Below are positions 1-7,374 of a DNA stretch of 64,000 nucleotides, piece by piece. Every line of letters starts with the position of its first letter. The first letter of the stretch is position 1. The notes under the pieces were generated by a model. That model was not told the origin of the DNA and ran no database searches. It saw only the letters and a list, made by a program, of their open reading frames with translations. The stretch comes from Arthrobacter_N sp051262515. Its GTDB lineage: Bacteria > Actinomycetota > Actinomycetes > Actinomycetales > Micrococcaceae. The position numbers were made by a program, and so were the translations under genes. The stretch lies in assembly GCF_051262515.1 (NCBI RefSeq), contig NZ_JBIMER010000001.1:1-64000 (forward strand), read 5' to 3'.

Positions 1-1710
1 CATCTGCGGCGAGGTCAGCAACTCGTCGAAGGACGGATCCCCGGCGGTTTGGTCGGCGCGCTCGACGTCGAAAATCGCGTCGGGTTCGGCCTGAAAGTGC
101 TCGTGGTTGGCCGCGGACGAGGCGGAAACCCGAGTCGGCTGCACCGGCCCTTCTCCGTAGTGCTCGTCCCCTGCGGGTCGGTCCGTTGCGGCAACGGGGG
201 CAGCGGACGGCGTCGGGGCCTGCGTCTCGGGCGCCTCCACCGCTACCGCATGCCCGTTGCGGCGGCTGGGTGCCCCGTCGGTGGCCTGAGAAGAGTAGTA
301 GTACTTCCCGTAGTAACCGTACTGGCTGGCGTCGGCGCCCTTGGTGGGAACCTGGTTGAGGATTGCACCGAGCACGTGCGCATCGACCTTGCGGAGGTTG
401 TCCAGAGCCTTCTCGAGCTCGTCCGTCGTTGTCGACCCGGCCTTGACCGTCACGAGGGCACCGTCCGCCGACTTGGTGAGGATCGCGGCATCGGTCACGG
501 GCAGCAGTGGCGGTGCGTCGATCAGGACGACGGCGGTTTCCGAGAGTTCGCGGAGTAGCTTCTTCATGGCGCGCGAGCCCAGAAGCTCGGAGGGATTCGG
601 CGGGATCCGGCCCGAGGAAAGCAGCGAAAGGTTGGGGACGGGGCCGTACGGCTGCAGTACGTCGTCGATATCGGCCATGCCGCTGAGGACGTCGGTGAGT
701 CCGGCGCCGGCCGGAAGGCCGAAGACCTCCGTGAGGACCGGGCGGCGAAGGTCGCCGTCCACGAGTATCGTCTCGCGTCCGGTCGCCGCGATGGCGACGG
801 CAAGGTTGGCGGTGACGGAAGACTTGCCTTCGCCGGGTACGGACGACGTGACGACGATGACCCGCGGCGGGTTGTCGACGTCCATGTAGGCAAGGTTGGT
901 ACGCAGTTCCCGGAGAGACTCGGAGAAGGCGTGGGATTCGCGGTCGTCGTGGTCGAGCACTCCGGTCTCAACGATCTGCCGGTGGTCCGTCAGTCGAGAG
1001 TCGGAGGGGATGGTGCCCACGACGCTGGTTCCGAGCCGTTCCACGGTTTCCGCTGAACGGATCCGGCGGTCCAAGTGGTTGCGGACCAGCGCATAGCCCA
1101 ACCCGAGCGCCAGCCCGACGACGGCGCCGAGCGCGAGCGCGAGCTTTGTGTTGGGGGACACCGGGGCTGTGGGGAGCGCGGCCATGCCGAGCGGGGCGAC
1201 CTGGACCGCGGGCTGGGAAGAACCGCCGTCGGAACCGGCCGATTCAATCTCGGCGACTTGCCGGGCCAAGGCCTGGACCCAGGCGTTGGCGAGGTTCTGT
1301 GCCGCGGCCGGATCGGTGGAGGACGCGCTCACGCGGATTTCGGCGGTGGCGGTCGGGACCTCGACCGTGATTTGCCCCAGGAGCGTGTCGGGGCTGGTTT
1401 CGATGCCCAGTTCCTCACGGACCTTCAACGCGACGGGACGCGTTTCGGCGATCGACTTGTAGCTGGTGGCCTTGGACTTGGCGAGGTTGTCGCCCGCCAA
1501 TGCGGTACCGATGTTCTCCGCGCCTGCCGTCACGACCAGGCCCGAGGACGACGCCTCGTAGATCTTCGGTTGAGTCATGGTCCACAGGAAAGCCAGAAGC
1601 ACAGTCGCCAGTACTATTGCGGAGATTCCCCGCCAGTACGCTCTGACGACACTCAGGTATTGACGCAAGTCGGGCCCAGCCTCGGCGCCATTGACTTCGT
1701 TCGGTTCCAA
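1..1710 (-). CDS. Polysaccharide co-polymerase / bacterial tyrosine kinase (Wzz-BY-kinase fusion), 3' end outside window
   Basis: The visible 570 residues form a chain-length determinant (Wzz) domain fused to a CpsD/Wzc-type tyrosine autokinase, which controls capsule or exopolysaccharide polymerisation at the inner membrane. A first membrane helix lies at about residues 14-38 and a second at about 180-205. The Walker A loop VPGEGKSS has its lysine at residue 296, followed by VDGDLRRP (Walker A') and VLIDAPPLLP (Walker B). A tyrosine cluster (YGYYGKYYYSS) lies near residues 463-473. A TTG start at 1710 is chosen because GGGGA sits 8-9 bases upstream and no better in-frame start is seen. Unusually, at least 95 residues rich in Ala, Pro and Glu follow the tyrosine cluster, which normally ends the protein. 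No stop codon occurs before the window edge, so the true length is unknown. It diverges from rplY. Confidence 0.9.
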   Translation of the reverse strand, partial: MEPNEVNGAEAGPDLRQYLSVVRAYWRGISAIVLATVLLAFLWTMTQPKIYEASSSGLVVTAGAENIGTALAGDNLAKSKATSYKSIAETRPVALKVREELGIETSPDTLLGQITVEVPTATAEIRVSASSTDPAAAQNLANAWVQALARQVAEIESAGSDGGSSQPAVQVAPLGMAALPTAPVSPNTKLALALGAVVGLALGLGYALVRNHLDRRIRSAETVERLGTSVVGTIPSDSRLTDHRQIVETGVLDHDDRESHAFSESLRELRTNLAYMDVDNPPRVIVVTSSVPGEGKSSVTANLAVAIAATGRETILVDGDLRRPVLTEVFGLPAGAGLTDVLSGMADIDDVLQPYGPVPNLSLLSSGRIPPNPSELLGSRAMKKLLRELSETAVVLIDAPPLLPVTDAAILTKSADGALVTVKAGSTTTDELEKALDNLRKVDAHVLGAILNQVPTKGADASQYGYYGKYYYSSQATDGAPSRRNGHAVAVEAPETQAPTPSAAPVAATDRPAGDEHYGEGPVQPTRVSASSAANHEHFQAEPDAIFDVERADQTAGDPSFDELLTSPQM

Positions 1711-2029
1711 AATAAAATCTCCCCGTGGGCTCGGTACGTGCAAAATTGAGACTGTCCAAGCCAGCTTTGCGCGCTATAGTCCATACGATTTTAGCCCACT
1801 GACAGGGCACGGAGTTTCGCGGCGGCCATCATGCCCTGCGCCCGTGGGTGCCGCGGGCTGGTATGATGGTGGGCAGTGCCCAGGCGAGGGAGCGGGATCT
1901 TGTGTCCCATGCGCTCCGTGATCGACGAGGCTAGACGCTGACGCCGCGGCCATCATCCGGTGGACGTTGCGGCATCTAGGCTTTGACCTCCGAGCCAGGC
2001 AGACCGCAACGAATCCAAGGAGATCCACC
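1711..2029. other. Divergent intergenic region between the tyrosine kinase gene and rplY
   Basis: This 319-base region holds the 5' signals of both neighbours. On the minus strand TAAAAT (1793-1788) is a possible -10 for the kinase gene. On the plus strand TATGAT (1862-1867) is a possible -10 for rplY, which would leave a leader of about 155 bases. Within that leader a hairpin can form at 1889-1917 (GGAGC+GGGA pairing with TCCC+GCTCC). The 10-mer CGGCCATCAT occurs twice, at 1823 and 1946. No good -35 matches and no recognisable riboswitch or RNA gene were seen. Confidence 0.4.
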
Positions 2030-2644
2030 ATGACCGATCAGCTCAAGCTTGCCGCGGAATTCCGCAACGACTTTGGCAAGGGCGCCGCGCGCCAGGCCCG
2101 CCGCGACCACAAGATCCCGGCAGTCGTCTACGGCCACGGCGCCGAGCCGCTCCACCTCCTTCTGCCGGCCCAGGAGACCACCTTGGCCGTGCGCCACTCG
2201 AACGCCTTGTTGGTTCTCGACGTCGAAGGCGAAGAGCACCTCGCGCTCGTCAAGGACATCCAGCGCCACGCGCTGAAGCAGACCGTCGACCACCTCGACC
2301 TGCTGACCGTCAAGAAGGGCGAGAAGGTCCACGTCGACATCTTCGTGCACGTCGAGGGCGAAGTTGCCGCCGGCGCCGTCCTGGACCTGGAGCAGTTCAC
2401 CGTTTCCGTCGAGGCCGAAGCTACCCACCTGCCCGAATCCGTGACGGTGAACGTCGAAGGCCGCGAAGCCGGCGACAACGTGCTGGCCTCCGAGCTCGTC
2501 CTGCCCAAGGGAACCTCGCTGCTCATCGAGGGCGACACCGTTATCGCGACCGTGTACGTGCCGGCGGCGGCGGACCTTGGTGCAGAGTCCTCCACCGAGG
2601 CCGGCGCAGAGGCTCCCGCCGCGTCTGCTTCCTCCGCCGAGTAG
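2030..2644 (+). CDS. rplY: 50S ribosomal protein L25, two-domain Ctc form
   Basis: The 204-residue protein is a Ctc/TL5-type L25, which binds 5S rRNA in the large ribosomal subunit. The N-terminal beta-barrel 5S-binding domain (about residues 1-95, with FGKGAARQARR and PAVVYGHG) is followed by the C-terminal TL5 domain (about 95-185, with LTVKKGEKVHVDIFV) and an acidic Ala/Glu tail. The ATG at 2030 is preferred over the in-frame ATG at 1967 because AAGGAG lies about 7 bases upstream and the family begins at this point. It is followed 17 bases later by pth, a common actinobacterial arrangement, so the two are probably co-transcribed. Confidence 0.96.
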   Translation: MTDQLKLAAEFRNDFGKGAARQARRDHKIPAVVYGHGAEPLHLLLPAQETTLAVRHSNALLVLDVEGEEHLALVKDIQRHALKQTVDHLDLLTVKKGEKVHVDIFVHVEGEVAAGAVLDLEQFTVSVEAEATHLPESVTVNVEGREAGDNVLASELVLPKGTSLLIEGDTVIATVYVPAAADLGAESSTEAGAEAPAASASSAE

Positions 2645-2661
2645 GGTCCCCACCCACCCGC

Positions 2662-3243
2662 ATGACTAGCGACACCTGGCTCGTGGCCGGGCTCGGAAAC
2701 CCCGGGCCCGGCTACGCGCACAATCGGCACAACGTGGGCCAGATGGTCCTGGACGTACTGGCCGCCCGTGTGGGGGCATCCTTCAAGGCGCACAAGTCCC
2801 GTGCCCACGTGCTCGAGGGACGCCTGGGGATCGGCGGGCCGCGCGTGGTGCTCGCCAAACCTTCGACCTACATGAACCTGTCGGGAGGCCCGGTCTCGTC
2901 GCTCGCGAAGTTTTTCTCGATCGCCGCGGACCACGTCGTCGCCGTGCACGACGAGGTCGACGTCCCGTTCAACTCGCTCAAGCTCAAGTTCGGCGGGGGA
3001 GAAGGGGGCCACAATGGCCTCCGGGACATCTCCAAGGCACTGTCGACGAAAGACTACTACCGCGTCCGGGTCGGCGTTGGCCGTCCTCCCGGACGCATGG
3101 ATACCGCGGATTTCGTCCTCAAGGACTTCGGGACGGTGGAGAAGAAGGAACTTCCGTTCCTCGTGGACGATGCCGCTGACGCCACGGAACTGCTGATCCG
3201 GGAAGGTCTCGAGGCGGCCCAGCGACGCTTCCATGTTGCTTGA
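2662..3243 (+). CDS. pth: Peptidyl-tRNA hydrolase
   Basis: This 193-residue cytoplasmic esterase recycles tRNA from peptidyl-tRNA released during abortive translation. It shows the family signatures GLGNPGPGY, the catalytic His23 in NRHNVG, KPSTYMNLSG, the catalytic Asp in VHDEVDVPF, and GGGEGGHNGLRDI. Length is normal for bacterial Pth1. It follows rplY by 17 bases. No clear Shine-Dalgarno sequence precedes the ATG, so it may be translated by coupling or from a weak site. Confidence 0.97.
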   Translation: MTSDTWLVAGLGNPGPGYAHNRHNVGQMVLDVLAARVGASFKAHKSRAHVLEGRLGIGGPRVVLAKPSTYMNLSGGPVSSLAKFFSIAADHVVAVHDEVDVPFNSLKLKFGGGEGGHNGLRDISKALSTKDYYRVRVGVGRPPGRMDTADFVLKDFGTVEKKELPFLVDDAADATELLIREGLEAAQRRFHVA

Positions 3244-3486
3244 TCGGCGGCCCGCCTGGAGGCAAGCGTGACTCGCGGCAACTCAACCTAGCCAGTTGAC
3301 ACGTTTCCCCTTGTGGCGCCCGGACGAGGAACGAGTTTCGGTCCCGGACAAAGGTAAGGCTCGGCTCAGGTGTGCAATGGCGCTTCGAGTGGGAGGATTA
3401 GGGCACGGTTCCGTTCCGGAATCCCGAATCACCGCACTCAACATCCCCAAACGACCGAGCATTCCCAAGCGAAGGGCCCGTCCACA

Positions 3487-4797
3487 GTGGAGTCACCCAC
3501 CCGCCAGAGCGCCATGGACACGGCGCCGCTCGACGACGCAGAGGTCGGCCGCCTGCGCGCGGACTTCACCATCCTCGGCCGGTCCATCAACGGCGCGCCG
3601 CTGGTGTACTTGGACTCGGGCGCGACGTCCCAGAAGCCACAGTGCGTGCTCGAGGCCGAGCAGCACTTCTACGAGCGCTTCAACGCGGCCGTCCACCGCG
3701 GTGCCCACAGCCTCGCTGTCGAGGCGACAGACATCTACGAGGACGCGCGCGAAACGGTAGCCGCCTTCGTCGGCGCCGCGACGGACGAACTCGTGTGGAC
3801 GTCCAACGCCACCGAGGCGCTGAATCTCGTCACGTACGCGTTCTCGAATGCGGCGGCCGGTCGCGGGGGCCCCGCAGCGGAGCGCTTCGCGCTGGGCACG
3901 GGCGACGAGATCGTCGTCACCGAGCTCGAGCACCACGCCAACCTCATCCCGTGGCAGGAGCTCGCCTTCCGCACGGGCGCGACGCTGCGCCACATCCCGG
4001 TCGACGCCGACGGCGCGCTGCGCATGGACCTCGCCGCCGACGTCGTGGGACCGCGCACCCGTGTGCTGGCTTTCACGCATGTCTCGAATGTCCTGGGCAC
4101 GGTCACCGACGTGCCCGCCCTCGTGGCGCTGGCCCGAGGAGTGGGGGCACTGACGGTCCTCGACGCGTGCCAGTCGGTCCCTCACCTGCCGGTCGACGTC
4201 CGCGAACTCGACGTCGACTTCATGGCCTTCTCCGGCCACAAGATGCTGGGTCCGACCGGCATCGGCGCCCTGTACGGGCGCCGGGAGCTGCTCAACGCCA
4301 TGCCGCCCTTTCTTACGGGAGGTTCCATGATCACCACTGTCACCATGGAATCCGCGCAGTACCTTCCCGCGCCGGCGCGGTTCGAGGCGGGAACGCAGCG
4401 CGTCTCGCAGGCGGTGGCCCTGGCGACGGCGGCCAGGTACCTTTCCGAGGTCGGCATGGACCGGATCGCCGCCTGGGAGTCCGCTCTCGGGGCGCGCATG
4501 GCCGAGGGCCTGGCGTCGATCCCGGGCATACGCCAGTTGGGACCCGCCGGCGTGGAGCGCATCGGCACCGCGGCCATCGACGTCGACGGGGTTCACCCGC
4601 ACGACGTCGGCCAGTTCCTCGACAGCCGCGGCATCGCCGTCCGTGTCGGCCACCACTGCGCCCAGCCGCTGCACCGCGCGTTGGGCGTCACGGCCAGCAC
4701 GCGCGCCAGCACCTATCTCTACAACACCGCGGACGACGTCGATGCGTACCTCGAGGCCGTCGCCGGCGTTCGCCCGTTCTTCGGAGTCAACGCATGA
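3487..4797 (+). CDS. sufS: SufS-family cysteine desulfurase
   Basis: This PLP enzyme removes sulfur from cysteine and passes it as persulfide to SufU for Fe-S cluster assembly. PLP-binding Lys252 lies in SGHKMLGP, and the catalytic Cys391 lies in GHHCAQPL. HRGAHSLAVEAT and TSNATEALN near the N terminus fit class V aminotransferase-fold desulfurases. Numbering is from a GTG at 3487, chosen because GAAGGG lies 10 bases upstream. An in-frame ATG at 3514 has no ribosome-binding site, but it would remove only nine residues and cannot be excluded. The stop overlaps the sufU start by 4 bases. No sufB, sufC or sufD lies nearby, so the pair acts on a scaffold encoded elsewhere. Confidence 0.92.
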   Translation: MESPTRQSAMDTAPLDDAEVGRLRADFTILGRSINGAPLVYLDSGATSQKPQCVLEAEQHFYERFNAAVHRGAHSLAVEATDIYEDARETVAAFVGAATDELVWTSNATEALNLVTYAFSNAAAGRGGPAAERFALGTGDEIVVTELEHHANLIPWQELAFRTGATLRHIPVDADGALRMDLAADVVGPRTRVLAFTHVSNVLGTVTDVPALVALARGVGALTVLDACQSVPHLPVDVRELDVDFMAFSGHKMLGPTGIGALYGRRELLNAMPPFLTGGSMITTVTMESAQYLPAPARFEAGTQRVSQAVALATAARYLSEVGMDRIAAWESALGARMAEGLASIPGIRQLGPAGVERIGTAAIDVDGVHPHDVGQFLDSRGIAVRVGHHCAQPLHRALGVTASTRASTYLYNTADDVDAYLEAVAGVRPFFGVNA

Positions 4798-5270
4798 GCG
4801 GCCTGGAACAGCTCTACCAGCAGATCATCCTCGACCACGCGAAGCGCCGCGAAGGCGACGGCCTCGTGGAGGCCGAGCCGGGCCACGCGTGGGGGGAGTC
4901 GCACCAGCACAACCCGATCTGTGGCGACGAGATCCGCCTGCGCGTCGAAACCGACGGAGCGCGTGTTGCACGGATCAGCTGGGAGGGCAACGGCTGTTCG
5001 ATCTCCATGGCCTCCGCGTCCGCGCTGACCGAGTTGTCGGACGGCGTGGACGGCGTCGAACTCCTGGCGATGGTCCAGGAGTTCCGTGAGGTGATGCGGT
5101 CGCGCGGGACGCGGGAAGCGGACGAGGAAGTGCTCGGGGACGCGGCCGCGTTTTCCGGCGTCTCGAAGTTCCCCGCCCGCGTCAAGTGCGCCATGTTGGC
5201 CTGGGTGGCCGCCGAGCAGGCGCTGTTGGCGTCCAACGGGACCGCCGCGGAGCCCGCCGAACGCGCCTAG
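4794..5270 (+). CDS. sufU: SufU-type zinc-dependent sulfurtransferase
   Basis: This 158-residue protein accepts persulfide sulfur from SufS and delivers it to the SufBCD scaffold. The three zinc ligand/acceptor cysteines are visible as Cys43 (NPICGDE), Cys68 (GNGCSIS) and Cys132 (KCAMLAW), with Asp45 as the fourth ligand. The insertion between the second and third Cys is typical of SufU rather than IscU. ATGA overlap with sufS implies translational coupling. The gene converges on nhaA, whose stop lies 17 bases away. No hairpin is obvious in that gap. Confidence 0.95.
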   Translation: MSGLEQLYQQIILDHAKRREGDGLVEAEPGHAWGESHQHNPICGDEIRLRVETDGARVARISWEGNGCSISMASASALTELSDGVDGVELLAMVQEFREVMRSRGTREADEEVLGDAAAFSGVSKFPARVKCAMLAWVAAEQALLASNGTAAEPAERA

Positions 5271-5286
5271 TAGACCGCTGTTCGCG

Positions 5287-6624
5287 CTACTCGAAGAGGT
5301 CCGGGACGCCGTCCTTGTTGGCGTCGACGCGCTCGCGTTGGGCGATGTCACGGTAGCGCTTGTCCCGGGGACGGAGCCACAGGGAGCCCAGCACCGCCGC
5401 GAGCAGCGAGCCCACGAGAATGGCGACCTTGGCGTGCTCGTAGTGCGGCGATTCCAGGCCGAAGCTGAGCTCCGACACGAGCAGTGACACGGTGAATCCG
5501 ATCCCGCCCAGTAGCGTGACCCCGAACAGGTCGCCCCAGCGGGTGTCCGGATCCAGGTTGGCGTGGCGGGTTTTGGTGACCAGCCAAGTGGAACCGAGGA
5601 TGCCGATCGGCTTGCCCAGGAGCAGCCCCGCCACGATTCCCCAGACCACGGGGTCCCCGAGCGCGCGCCCGATGCCCTCCGGGCCGCCAATGGTGACGCC
5701 CGCGGAGAAGAAAGCGAACAGCGGAACGCAGAAACCGGCGGAGAGCGGGCGGAAGCGGTGTTCGAACGCCTCCGCGAGCCCGCGGCCGTCCGCGCCGTCC
5801 CTGCGGCGCACGGGGACGATGAAACCGAGCACGACGCCGGCGATGGTCGCGTGGACGCCGGACTCGTGCACCAGCGCCCACGCGATGACACCCAAAGGCA
5901 GCAGGATGAGCCATGCCGCCCAGGGGCGGCGTCCGAAGAAACGCTGACCACGCTGGGAGAGCGCAGCGAACAGTGCTATCGGGACCAGGGCGAACAGGAG
6001 GAATTGCGGTTTCAGGTCGGAGGTGTAGACGAAGGCGATGATCACAATGGCGATGAGGTCGTCGACCACGGCCAGGGTGAGCAGGAAGATCCGCAGCGCG
6101 GACGGTAGATGTGAGCCGATGACGGCCAGCACGGCCACCGCGAAGGCGATGTCCGTTGCCGTGGGAATGGCCCAGCCGCGGAGCGTCTCGCCTCCGGTTG
6201 ACGCGTTGAGGGCGAGGTAGATCAGGGCGGGAACCAGCACTCCGCCGAAGGCGGCCGTGACGGGGACGATCGCCCGGCTGAACCTATTGAGGTCGCCGAT
6301 GACGAATTCCCGCTTCAGCTCCAGCCCCACGAGGAAGAAGAACACGGCCAGGAGGCCGTCCGAGGCCCAGTGCCCCAGGCTGAGGTCGAGATCGAGCCAG
6401 GGCACGGGGATGGAGACGTGCAGGTCGCGCAGGGCGAAGTAGGAGGCGGCTGCCGGCGTGTTCGCCCAGATGATGGCCACGGCAGCGGCGACGATCAGCA
6501 CCAGTCCGCCGATGGTTTCCTTGCGCAGGATCTCGGAGATCCGCAGGTGCTCCGTGTAGCTGGAACGGCGGAAAGCCGTATCGGAGGACGGCTGGATGGG
6601 CGGCTTGGTGGGTGGCTGGTTCAT
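5287..6624 (-). CDS. nhaA: Na+/H+ antiporter NhaA with a C-terminal EF-hand-like loop
   Basis: This 445-residue integral membrane protein exchanges cytoplasmic Na+ for external H+. It shows the NhaA signatures FFFLVGLELKRE, PTATDIAFA (ion-site Asp) and VVDDLIAI (the adjacent Asp pair), with about 12 predicted helices. The ATG at 6624 has AGGAA 5-6 bases upstream. It is longer than the roughly 390-residue E. coli protein, with extra residues at both ends. The last 12 residues (434-445) read D-A-N-K-D-G-V-P-D-L-F-E and match a canonical EF-hand/type-3 calcium-binding loop at positions 1, 3, 5, 6, 9 and 12. This is odd for NhaA and could mean Ca2+-sensitive regulation, which is inference. Confidence 0.95.
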   Translation of the reverse strand: MNQPPTKPPIQPSSDTAFRRSSYTEHLRISEILRKETIGGLVLIVAAAVAIIWANTPAAASYFALRDLHVSIPVPWLDLDLSLGHWASDGLLAVFFFLVGLELKREFVIGDLNRFSRAIVPVTAAFGGVLVPALIYLALNASTGGETLRGWAIPTATDIAFAVAVLAVIGSHLPSALRIFLLTLAVVDDLIAIVIIAFVYTSDLKPQFLLFALVPIALFAALSQRGQRFFGRRPWAAWLILLPLGVIAWALVHESGVHATIAGVVLGFIVPVRRRDGADGRGLAEAFEHRFRPLSAGFCVPLFAFFSAGVTIGGPEGIGRALGDPVVWGIVAGLLLGKPIGILGSTWLVTKTRHANLDPDTRWGDLFGVTLLGGIGFTVSLLVSELSFGLESPHYEHAKVAILVGSLLAAVLGSLWLRPRDKRYRDIAQRERVDANKDGVPDLFE

Positions 6625-6662
6625 GGCTGTTCCTGGTTCTTCGTAAGATCGGTCCGTCGGGA

Positions 6663-7160
6663 CTAGCGGCGGTCGAGCCAAGCCTGGGCCTGCCGCGCCT
6701 GCAGCCCCAGGGCCTTGCCGAGGAACGGCTCGGCGGCGGCCGCGATCTTGCCGCCGAGGAACGGGATTCCGGACTTCACGTCCCCGGTCAGTTCGACGGT
6801 CGTGGATTCGCCGTCGGCCACCAGCCGTTGCACGGCCTTCACCTCGACGGGGGCACCGGCGACGTCCATCGTGATGTCCACCGTGCGGCTCCCGTCTGCC
6901 GCGGGAGCGGACCACGACTCGCGCTGGGTGATGCTGAGCGTCTGGCCCACGAACTTCCGGACCATCTCCGGCAGGCGGTCCGTGGGGACGGAGCGCACCA
7001 CGGTGGCCTCGAACGCCTGGGCCACCGGTCCGCTGACCGTGAACTCATCGAGGGTTCCCCCGACCTGGCCGCTGACGTGCTCCACGAAGTCGCGGTCCGC
7101 GAACACCTCCGCGACGCGGCTGGCCGGGTAGTTGACGGTGGTGCTGGCGCTCAATGCCAC
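6663..7160 (-). CDS. DUF2505 family protein
   Basis: This 165-residue protein matches the actinobacterial DUF2505 family, whose fold is thought to be START/SRPBCC-like (a ligand-binding cavity). Its function is unknown. The pattern seen is an N-terminal ASTTVNYPASRVAEVFADRDF, a central amphipathic beta region and a C-terminal FLGGKIAAAAEPFLGKAL helix. The GTG at 7160 is preferred over an upstream ATG at 7220 because AAGGAG lies 5 bases before it and family members start at this position. TAGCAT (7224-7219) could be its -10. It lies divergent from mfd and 38 bases upstream of nhaA in the same direction, so the two may be co-transcribed. Confidence 0.8.
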   Translation of the reverse strand: MALSASTTVNYPASRVAEVFADRDFVEHVSGQVGGTLDEFTVSGPVAQAFEATVVRSVPTDRLPEMVRKFVGQTLSITQRESWSAPAADGSRTVDITMDVAGAPVEVKAVQRLVADGESTTVELTGDVKSGIPFLGGKIAAAAEPFLGKALGLQARQAQAWLDRR

Positions 7161-7374
7161 GGTGGCTCCTTCGGGTGGGGTTCGGCACGCTGGGGAGCCG
7201 ACGTCGGTTGCTGTGTCCATGCTACGGTCCCCGTGCGGTGCCCCCCAACGCAGACCCCGCGACCCACCGCGGGAGGCCGGGGGGACGGGCGGAAGCGGTA
7301 GGCTGGAGTGGTGCCCCGGACTCCTCAAGGATCCCGGGTATTTGTGCTGTCCGCCGGCCCCGGAAGGAACCCCC

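Noticed and set aside
3244..3486. TTGACA at 3296-3301 as a promoter for the cysteine desulfurase gene
   Set aside because: It is a good -35 match, but no -10 hexamer lies at 16-18 bases downstream. It is not listed as a feature.
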